This document shows, piece by piece, positions 21,349 through 28,634 of a stretch of 28,634 nucleotides of DNA. The position numbers and the translations under genes are program-made. The stretch's first letter is position 1. The number at the start of each line of letters is the position of its first letter. A model generated the notes under the pieces. It was not told the origin of the DNA. It saw only the letters and a list, made by a program, of their open reading frames with translations, and did not search any database. The DNA is from Dentipellis sp. KUC8613 (taxonomy: Eukaryota > Basidiomycota > Agaricomycetes > Russulales > Hericiaceae), in NCBI GenBank assembly GCA_002286715.1, contig NSJX01000140.1, positions 1 to 28,634 of the forward strand, written 5' to 3'.

Positions 21349-23551
21349 CTAGTCATGTAAATCTGATAATAGAAATTCCTCCATATACGACTGAGCATAC
21401 ACGGCCTGTTCCCCTTTTTCCTGGGCATGCTGGAGCACTTGAACCACGAGTGATTTCGCAAGCTCTTCGAGGACAGTCTCAATACCACCGAAATGTGGAG
21501 GATCCCAGGGGAAAATATGACGGTTTGTTTCTGTCAATGCATAATGTTTCGCAGCTACGAGCAGATCAGAGACATGTACGTATTGACAAAGTGCGCTACG
21601 CACCATTGCGGTCAGTAAGAGCTATGCTCAGTTGATAGCACATTAAGCAACACTCCCTGCTGGCTCCAACTGGGATAGTATCGGTCTGTGGGCATGTTGA
21701 GCGACCCGTGACACTGTTGAGAACGTGTAGTCGCGTACCATGAAGATATGCTTCATATGCAGCATATCCTTCAACACCGATTCATCGTTCCACACGGATA
21801 AATATCCGTTTGCGAGAGCAATTGCGCCAGCCTCAGCGTGGGTGCGGATGTGTTTGGTGGTAGCGATCGTGGTCTTAGCATGGGCTTTGATCCACGCGAT
21901 TGCTGGCTCCCGCTCCTCAACTACCGGTATGAAGTCTGGAACGCGGGCTGAGATGTAATCGATGACCGTGGCGTAATTCTCGTTGATGTCGTTGACAGCG
22001 GCCGAAGAGTGGTCTGTGAGCTCAACAACGGAGACGCTCGGGGGTCGGCCAAGTTTCCGGAGACGCACAACCAGCGAATGCACCGCGTTTTGCCAAGCTG
22101 TGAGGGTGTTGAGATAGCGGTAGATGCGGTCGCCATACAGTTCGTACGGATCAGCGAAATCCTCTGTTCGCCCAAAGCCTTGTTAGCGGCCAAAATGTTC
22201 AGCACAGAATAATGACTTGCCCTCTATTACTGCCGCCTCGTCTGCGTCTGCATCCGCATCATCCGCCGTGTCCTGTCCTGCCAATTCCGCCGATTCTGCT
22301 TGCCCCACCTGACATTCTGTCTGATGTCCTGCCTGTCCCACCATCGAGTCGTTCGCTGGCCGCGAGTCCGACATCGTGGATTCTTCCTTGATCTCAGATG
22401 CTTTAGCTCGCCTGGAGGCTATCGTTGCGAGAACGTTAGCGATCGTGTTGCGCAGACGACGCGTTCACAAACCTTGAACACATTCACGGACGTGTCTCGG
22501 GAGCGAGGACTCAGTGATGACGAGCTTTATCTCTGGGATGCGGAGGATAAAGTTCAACCCGGCTATGAGGCGATTCAGCTTCGATGCCGGAGCCTTCATT
22601 TTGAGCGGCCTTGAGTCTGTGAAGCAGTCCTCAAGCATTTCGAGGATTGTGCTGATGCATCGGATCCATTGAGGCGCGGTGTCAAAATCGAACGTTCGAC
22701 AGTCGAAACCGCACAGCTTGAGCACATCGGCGTAGTCCCGGGGGATTTGGATATCGCACGCCTTAAAACTATCGCGCTCAGTTTCCTCAGGCATCCACGA
22801 CGCCATCGCATTCCCGAGCCCTCGATCCGGCCATTCCCGCTTGCTCGTTGCGATGCGATGGTAGATTTTGCGGTAGCAGCGCGCATGAATCCATTTAGAG
22901 ACCTGGCCATCGGTGAGGGAGTATTGAGGAACACCGCCCTGCGATGCGACAGGAACCGATGCATGTCGGAGGACTGCCATGACGTCCGCAATGTGTTGCA
23001 TTAGACAAACTAGGTCAGATCTAAGTACGCACATCAGGAGAGCTTAGAGCATGCCGAGCTCAAGATTTACCGATTCTTATTGATTTCTTCAACAGTTAGC
23101 TGGCTGGGGGCAATTGCTTGTACGGCAAAACCTGGCCCCAGTTCGAAAGAAGGGAATCTGATGCCTGCTAGGAGAACGAATGTCAGCTGATAGTAATGAA
23201 AGCAGTGGCGAGGTTGAAGGACATATTTTCATGAGAAGGATCAACTTTAAATATGCTACCCGAGTTTGATGAAATAACGATGACGGCCTTTGGCTCTTGG
23301 TTGGGATGAAGGCAACCAGTGACAGCGACCGCTATAGCCTTCGGATCACCGAGGTTGAGCATCGTGGCCAAGTGGGTATAGGGAATGATGGTCTTTCTGA
23401 GCCGCGTCTCCGATGATTGAGCAGGTCTGGCCATTCTGTTGTTCAAAGTTTTTGAAGGTCTAATCTCGTGAAGAAAGGATGTTAGGAAACGGATAGCTGA
23501 GATGGCGTTCGGCGGAACAGGATCAGACAAAGAGGGGGGCGGCAGCGCCAT
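21349..23551 (-). CDS. Deaminase-fold protein, OTT_1508-like (7 exons)
   Basis: Exons on the minus strand are 23551-23260, 23164-23071, 23020-22473, 22418-22221, 22178-21739, 21685-21604 and 21554-21349, giving 619 residues with all phases closing. The C-terminal third carries the zinc signature of the cytidine-deaminase superfamily: His-Ala-Glu at about 491-493 (RTHAEAGAIALANGY) and GASRECCLMCYQLS with Cys 537 and Cys 540. It is followed by HIFPWDPPHFG and a helical end. This arrangement fits the fungal OTT_1508-like deaminase family (PF14441), which comparative work derived from bacterial toxin deaminases; fungal substrates are not established. Residues 1-370 show no domain I know, apart from an Asp/Ala acidic run near 365. 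The intron at 22179-22220 begins GCAAGT (GC-AG, 42 nt). Family call from motifs only. Confidence 0.8.
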
Positions 23552-24133
23552 TGGTGACTCTGAACGGTGGAAAGACGTTCTGTTTCGTCTATGAATCATC
23601 TATGAGCCACACTTTAAGAGCCTGTTCCCGCTACCCCGGTGTACAGTGGGTCTTACAAGGTCGTTTGGGTCCACGGTAGATTTTGAGATCTGTCGGTGGC
23701 AGTGTCGTTCGCCCCTGCTCCCTTTTGTTGACTCAGCTGTATCACGGTCGGCTTCCGACTTTCTCACCGTGTTCCTTCCCTTTCAACGTGCTGCTTCCAC
23801 TCTTCACCACACCATTCGCGACACCTTCGCAACGTCACTGGACGTCGGGATCCGCGCTTTCTCTGCCAGGTACAACCCCCAAAATTGCCTTTCGGTTATG
23901 TCTTCGTCTGCGGCTGCTTCACTTCACATTGACTTCTCGCAGAATAACCTTCTCAACATGACCGTGTCGTGCCCCATCCCAGGCGGTTGTTTGTCCTGCC
24001 CTTTAGAATTCGTCGTTGGTGAAGGAACTTGTGCCGACTTTGTGCTTGGGTCGGACTGATTCACATGCACCGGTCATGACGCTGCGGACTCCGACTTCTT
24101 GCGCCGACCTTTTCTGCGGGGACGGTTGCGCCT
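23552..24133. other. Spacer between the last genic region and the repeat array
   Basis: 582 bp upstream of the deaminase-like gene, presumably holding its promoter. A plus-strand frame at 23646-24059 (137 codons) is rich in Ser/Leu/Phe and shows no family motif; it is not called. A C/T-rich stretch lies at about 23700-23830. Confidence 0.45.
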
Positions 24134-24630
24134 AAGTTTATAAAATCACCAGAGAGGGGCTCTCTGGCGTCAAGCGTCATCACAGCCACAGCCCAATAAG
24201 GCAAGACGCAGCACTGCCACTGCGTCAAGCTTCCATATATGGGATGACGCTGCATAGCCACAGCGTCAAGTGTCCCCTTTTGGAATGACACATCACAGCC
24301 ACAGCGTCATAGCGTCATGACGCTCATGATGCAGAATATTTTCGACTTTTTTGGCTATTAATGTGTGCTCACACACTAATAGTGCAAACTTGGTGAAAAT
24401 GTTTTTTTCAAAAGTTGAGTGAACTCATAAATGATCCTACTGCTTCTTTGTGTAGAGAACTGCAATAAAAAAAATTCGATGTTTTTGGCTATTAGTGTGT
24501 GGTCACATACTATGAGTGTTGACTTGGTGAAAAAAAAAAGTCAAAAGTTGAGGGAAACAAAAAGTGATCCTTATGCTTCTTTGTGTGGAGAAATGCATAG
24601 AAAAAAAATGATCAAAGTTTTGAATGATCC
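24134..24630 (+). repeat. 0.5-kb repeat unit, copy 1
   Basis: Starts with AAGTTTATAAAATCAC and runs to the next AAGTTTATAAA. The first half carries TGACGC/GCGTCA hairpins: stem GACGCAG/CTGCGTC at 24205-24226, stem TGACGCTG/CAGCGTCA at 24245-24268, and the perfect 14-bp palindrome AGCGTCATGACGCT at 24311-24324. The second half consists of two tandem subunits of about 134 bp. Each has an A/T tract with TTCGA, then GGCTATTA and a 28-bp palindrome (24355-24382 and 24489-24516), then ACTTGGTGAAAA, AAAAGTTGAG and CTTCTTTGTGT. No coding capacity is evident. Confidence 0.9.
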
Positions 24631-25030
24631 AAGTTTATAAATTCACTCGTAAAGGATTTACTCACATCAAGTGTCATCTGCAATATGGAAAGACATCACA
24701 CTGCTGCTGCGTCAAGCTGCCAAATATGGGATGACGCTACATAGCCACAGCGTCAAGAGTCCCCTTTTGGAGTGACGCACCACAGCCACAGCGTCATTGC
24801 ATCATGACGCTCATGACGCAAGATATTTTCAAGTTTTTTTGGCTATTAATGTGTGCTCACACACTAATAGTGCAAACTTGGTGAATGTTTTTCTTTCAAA
24901 AGTTGGTGAACTCATAATAAATGATTTTATTACTTCTTTGTGAGAAGAACTGTAATAAAAAATTTTGACTTTTTGTTTATCAATATGTGGTCACACATTA
25001 TTAGTGCCAACTTGGAGAATTTTTTCTCAG
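24631..25030 (+). repeat. 0.5-kb repeat unit, copy 2 (3'-shortened)
   Basis: Same order as copy 1: AAGTTTATAAATTCAC, the GCGTCAAGC hairpin, TGACGCTACATAGCCACAG, TCATGACGCTCATGACGC, then palindromes at 24843-24870 and 24977-25004. The similarity fades after GTGCCAACTTGGAGAA, so the last part of the second subunit is missing or heavily diverged. Confidence 0.85.
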
Positions 25031-25557
25031 TTACAATGTTGTGAATATCATGAATGCTATGCTAGTTGATGCATTTTCTCCCAACTCAATAACATTTGTC
25101 AATTTCGATTTTTTTATCTATTAGTAAGTGACCACATACTGATGATGCATTTGTTAGCAAACTCAACTTTGCTTCCAAAATTTGAATTGAACTAAAACAA
25201 TTTAGATGTTTTCTCATATTCACAAATGCATTAGAACAACATTAAAAATTTTTGAGCATCACTTGAAGTCTCCTGGAGACTTTGATACAACTAGAATCAT
25301 ATGTTATTATAAGCAAACATCTTTGTAAAGTGTGAGAACTTTTATCCTAAACAGTGTGGGAAACTTTGAGCCTAGCTATATAGCATCTGATAGTGTGTGG
25401 CTGAGCCTTTTGCTTCTTGTTTAGCAACCACTACCTTCCTCTTTGAGAACGCTAACCTTAGTCAATCACATGTCTACTACTCAGGCCAGTATTGCCCATC
25501 TATTAGTGTGTGGACACACACTAATAGTTAGCTTACAGATCTGGAAATGTGTTCACT
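25031..25557. repeat. Diverged AT-rich spacer within the array, with two palindromes
   Basis: AT-rich DNA without long open frames. It contains a decayed palindrome at 25118-25145 and the best copy of all at 25500-25527, in which both 13-bp arms are perfectly complementary around a 2-nt centre. The remainder shows no clear similarity to the 0.5-kb unit. Confidence 0.7.
25500..25527. repeat. Best copy of the 28-bp palindrome family
   Basis: Left arm CTATTAGTGTGTG, centre GA, and right arm its exact reverse complement. Related copies, with 1-5 arm changes, start at 24355, 24489, 24843, 24977, 25118, 25780, 25909, 26332, 26396, 26497, 26655, 26793, 26885 and 27107. The two central bases vary freely (CT, GT, GA, AC, GC, AG). 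Confidence 0.95.
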
Positions 25558-26050
25558 AAGTTTATAAAAGACACAGAAAAGGGTTTCCTGTACGTCAACG
25601 TCATCACAGCCACGGCCCAATATGGTATGACGCTGCACTGCCACTACGTCAAGCTTCCATATATGGGTTGACGCTGCATAGCCACAACGTCAACTGTCCC
25701 CTTTTAGAATGACGCATCACAGCCACAACGTCATGAACGTCATGACGCTCATGACGCTAAATATTTTCGACTTTTTTGGCTATTAATGTGTGCTCACACA
25801 CTAATAGTGCAAACTTGATGATTTTTTTTTTCTGTTGAGTGAATGCATAAATGATCCCACCACTTCTTTGTGTGAAGAACTGCAATAAAAAAATTTCGAT
25901 GTTTTTGACTATTAGTGTGTGACCACATACTATGAATGTTGACTTGATGAAAAAAAAAGTCAAAAAGTTGAAGGACATCAAAAGTGATCCTAATGCTTCT
26001 TTGTGTGGAGAAATGCATAGGAAAAAAAGTCGAAAATTTTGAAGGATAAT
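25558..26050 (+). repeat. 0.5-kb repeat unit, copy 3
   Basis: Full-length copy beginning AAGTTTATAAAAGACAC. Landmarks match copy 1: CATCACAGCCACGGCCCAATA, TTGACGCTGCATAGCCACAA, GTCATGACGCTCATGACGC, ATTTTCGACTTTTTTGGC, palindromes at 25780-25807 and 25909-25936, and the end GCTTCTTTGTGTGGAGAAATGCATAG. One hairpin has changed on both sides (TTGACG with CGTCAA), extending the stem by one pair. Confidence 0.9.
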
Positions 26051-27240
26051 ATGTTGTAATGTACTTGAGATTGCTTCAACACATTCAAGAACATAAAGGC
26101 CAACACTAATGCAGTGACAGGATTACAAGCATTATGATGAATACAAATTTTCGAGTTTTTGAGTTTTTGAGTAACTTCATATGATGACATACTAGTAGTG
26201 CTTCATCATGTTTGAAAAGAGAACTTGACAGAGTAATGAAAGTCAAAGCCTTTATAGGCTAATATTGTGTTAAGTTAGCACAGCCACCAAGAGCATGATA
26301 CACAAATATCAACATTGATATTTGAGTTGAACTATTAGTATGTGGCCACACAATAATAGACAAAAAATCGAAAATATAAAGGATAAATACCTGCACTATT
26401 AGTATGTGAGCACACATTAATAGTGAATGTGAAATGCAATGTGTTGACATCTAAAAACTCCGAAAATATGATCATGTTGAATGTATCAATACATGCATTA
26501 TTAGTATGTGACCACACACTATTAATGGACATGAACAGCAATGAGTTGAAATGAAAAAACTCCGAAAATGTACAGAATAGTAACAGATTGAATAGATGTG
26601 TCAGTTATGCTGCTGTTTAGTGTGTGCTTGAATAGTCTACTATGAATATATGTAGTATTAGTAGGTGAGCACACAGTAATAGTAAATGTGAATGCAATGT
26701 GTTGAAATGAAAAAAACTGCGAAAATATATAGAATGGCAACACATTGAATACATATGTGAGTGATGCTACTGTTTAGTATCTGATAGATGACTCTACTCT
26801 GAGTAGGTGACCACAGAGTCATAGTAGAAGTGAAATGCAATGTGTTGAAACACAAAAAACATCGAAAATGTGTATGTATATGTAGTGTTAGTAGGTGGTC
26901 ACACAGTAATAGTAGAGATGAGAAGGAATGTGTTGAAATGAAAAAACTCCGAAAATGAGAAGTGAAGTATAAGTAAACAATACATGTAATGTATGTGTAC
27001 TACAACTTGGTTGAAGCAAAAAGTAAGAGAACAGATACAGTAGTTGAAGTGTAATGGGTGAAAGTGAAAAAAAAAACCCCGAAAATATGTAGTAGAAATA
27101 AATGAAGTAATAGTATGTGGACACATAGTGATAGGTGTAATGATGAAGTGAAGAAGTTAAGAAAGAACAAAGTATGTGTAGAGTGGAATGTGATGAATGG
27201 AAAGATGGAAAACTCCGAAAATGTAAGGGAAGTTGGATCT
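26051..27240 (-). repeat. Diverged palindrome array in reverse orientation
   Basis: AT-rich, gene-free DNA with palindrome copies at 26332-26359, 26396-26423, about 26497-26526, 26655-26682, about 26793-26827, 26885-26912 and 27107-27134. Between them a second module recurs, GTTGAAATGAAAAAACTCCG followed by AAAAT, ending near 26469, 26572, 26726, 26870, 26958, 27088 and 27221. Seen from the other strand, this A-tract module with CGAAAA corresponds to the TTTTCGA tract that precedes each palindrome in the 0.5-kb units, so this part of the array is inverted. Open minus-strand frames here are composition artefacts. Confidence 0.75.
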
Positions 27241-27360
27241 ATAGGGTGTTTTATCAATACATTGGGTTGGGACGGGCCTTGGGACGGACTTTTTAGGGCC
27301 AAAATGCACACAAATGGCGGTGACTACTGCGTGCAATCGAAAATAATTAATCAAAAAAAA

Positions 27361-27471
27361 TAAGCGCTCGCGCACAACGACCTGAGTAGGTGTGCGCACG
27401 CAATATCGAACATGGCGACTATGACACGTGACTTGCGCACAAGTACCTCGGACGGTGTGCGCGGGCGCTTA
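27361..27471. mobile_element. 111-bp TIR element with two internal hairpins (MITE-like)
   Basis: The ends form a 16-bp terminal inverted repeat with one mismatch: TAAGCGCTCGCGCACA at 27361-27376 and TGTGCGCGGGCGCTTA at 27456-27471. Inside lie two direct copies of a 28-bp imperfect palindrome, at 27370-27397 and 27435-27462, each GCGCACAA-nn-ACCT-loop-GGTGTGCGC. There is no coding capacity. The GC-rich element stands out in AT-rich flanks. I could not define a target-site duplication, so transposon origin is inferred. Confidence 0.5.
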
Positions 27472-27713
27472 ATTTCACACTGTAGTTAATGGCGGCAAAA
27501 CAACATGACATGATAATTGAATGTGAACGTTACATGACTACATGAGAAACGTGAATTGAAAACAATCAACGACTGACTATGGAATGTATGGTGCGTAATA
27601 GCGAAGACACGAAGGAAGCAAAAACAAAACAAAAGTAGAAACAAAAAACAAGCGAGTTTCACACCCGCCTGTGTGCTCGCTCGATCCCGACGCCTCCCCA
27701 CGGCCACCTACGC
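27472..27713. other. A-rich spacer, nothing recognised
   Basis: 242 bp of A-rich sequence between the TIR element and the stop of the next gene. No repeat-array palindrome and no gene seen; it probably includes the 3' UTR of the minus-strand gene. Confidence 0.45.
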
Positions 27714-28379
27714 CTACAAGTCGACAGCGGCGCCGAAGATGTCGTTGTGGATGACAGGGAGGGGGATGGTGGAGTCGCGGAGGGCGGTGACGGCGACGTC
27801 GACGCGGGCAATGATGCTGTCCAAGGCGGTGATGGTGCTGCTGGAAAGCGGGGGCTCATAGACGTCGGCCCTGATGCGGCGGAGGGAGACCAGGTGGTTC
27901 TTCAGCAAGGAGTAGAACGTCACCATGGACACCCCCACGAACCCTATGTCCTCTGCGATGTAAGTGAGCCCCTTGTAATTCTGAAGTACGAAAAGTCAGT
28001 ACGAGGAACGACGAAAACAAGAAGAATTGAAAACGCACATCGTCGCGCGAGTCTCGAGAGAGGTCGACGGAGGAACACGAGTGTGAAAGGAATGCTGTCC
28101 CTCCTGACAGCCCAGAACGGCAAGGAACAAATAAGCCATAGAAGAAAACAAGGAAAACGATTGACGTACCTGGAACTCGACGGGAGCGGCAACACCGCTA
28201 GGCGTGGCCGTCTGCGATACGGCCGAGGGAGACGCAGAAGAGGGGGGATGTGTCAAGGATGACTCAACGTCGGCCAAGAAGGCGGCGAGAGAGGGAGCCC
28301 CGGGAGGTGGGAAGGGGAGGTCGCGATGACCTTGGGGGGGAAAGTGGTGGTGGAAGGGCTGACCACGGCGAAGATGCAT
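27714..28379 (-). CDS. Unrecognised two-exon protein
   Basis: The family was not recognised. Proposed exons 28379-28170 and 27980-27714 join in phase to give 158 residues. The first exon is Pro/Ser/His-rich (PFPPPGAPSLAAFLADVESSL) and ends VAAPVEFQ before GTACGTC. The second begins NYKGLTYIAEDIGFVGVSM and continues as an apparently helical, soluble segment (YSLLKNHLVSLRRIRADVYEPPL, TALDSIIARVDVAVTALRDS). The intron (189 nt) is longer than the 45-60 nt usual in this window, so an additional exon or a different donor is possible. The start could also lie upstream. Codon use is GC-rich, unlike the adjacent AT-rich array. Confidence 0.5.
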
Positions 28380-28456
28380 TTATACAGGTATTTAGTGGGT
28401 GGACCGCTAATCTTGCCCACAGAATTTCGGCCTGAAAATTGGCAGGTTGCTAGCCC

Positions 28457-28463
28457 TATATAT
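28457..28463 (-). promoter_or_regulatory. Possible TATA box for the 28379 start
   Basis: TATATAT lies about 80 bp upstream of the proposed start codon on the minus strand, a reasonable distance for a fungal TATA element. It is a single short site without independent support. Confidence 0.25.
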
Positions 28464-28634
28464 GAGCGTCCCCCACACCAATTTGCTAAGAAATTGGCGG
28501 TCCCGTTTTCGAGAAATTTAAATAACAAGATGGGGGGTGTTCCAGCAGGACAGAGTAAACAAGAGTAAACAGAGACGACGCGTCAAGCCTCTCCGGCACC
28601 ACAGCAGCGTGGAAAATACCCTCTGCATTAGGCA

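Noticed and set aside
23646..24059. 137-codon plus-strand open frame upstream of the deaminase-like gene
   Set aside because: Ser/Leu/Phe-rich text from a C/T-rich promoter region, with no recognisable family.
24355..27134. CRISPR-like spaced repeats
   Set aside because: Spacing is irregular (64-420 bp), the flanks are themselves repeated, the arms are diverged, and the window is plainly eukaryotic.
25757..27399. Several minus-strand open frames rich in Phe, Ile, Ser and His within the array
   Set aside because: They follow the repeat modules and base composition, carry no domain, and the same peptide fragments recur simply because the DNA repeats.

Overview
This is nuclear DNA of a filamentous basidiomycete, most likely a mushroom-forming Agaricomycete. 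The genes are split by many GT-AG introns of about 45-60 nt, and one gene belongs to the basidiomycete seven-helix DUF6534 family. The housekeeping proteins are all fungal-type eukaryotic: Atg101, Dus1, Dph4, Dsk2, Atm1, Exo70 and Img2. All gene models were spliced by hand from the sequence. Reading phase closes across every exon junction of the main genes, which is the strongest evidence for them.

Layout. At 250-344 (-) there is an intron-containing tRNA-Ser(AGA). ATG101 is at 812-1674 (-). A decayed membrane-protein gene follows at 1865-2945 (+), then a dienelactone-hydrolase family enzyme at 3051-4209 (+). DUS1 (tRNA dihydrouridine synthase) is at 4368-6111 (-), diverging from a NOPCHAP1/DUF4598-type snoRNP chaperone at 6437-7197 (+). 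DPH4 (7230-7897, -) and the ubiquilin DSK2 (8182-9701, -) follow, then a RidA/YjgF protein at 10306-10924 (-). A 20-exon DUF6534 membrane protein is at 12074-14071 (+) and the mitochondrial ABC exporter ATM1 at 14589-17156 (+). EXO70 is at 17263-19633 (-), sharing a short intergenic region with IMG2/mL49 at 20007-20446 (+). A multi-exon gene at 21349-23551 (-) carries a deaminase-type zinc signature near its C-terminus.

From about 24,130 to 27,240 the character changes. The DNA becomes AT-rich and gene-free, built from three copies of a roughly 0.4-0.5 kb repeat and a more diverged array. At least 14 copies of a 28-bp palindrome (arms CTATTAGTGTGTG) run through the whole stretch, and the flanking A/T-tract module flips orientation near 26,100-26,300. 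It is followed by a 111-bp element with 16-bp terminal inverted repeats and two internal hairpins, then by a small unrecognised two-exon gene at 27714-28379 (-).

The genes do not form one pathway. They are a normal fungal mix of RNA modification (Dus1, tRNA-Ser), translation (Dph4, Img2), proteostasis and autophagy (Dsk2, Atg101), Fe-S/mitochondrial export (Atm1) and exocytosis (Exo70). The points most worth following up are the palindrome array and its nested hairpin repeat, the deaminase-like protein, two GC-AG introns, and the broken gene at 1.9-2.9 kb.
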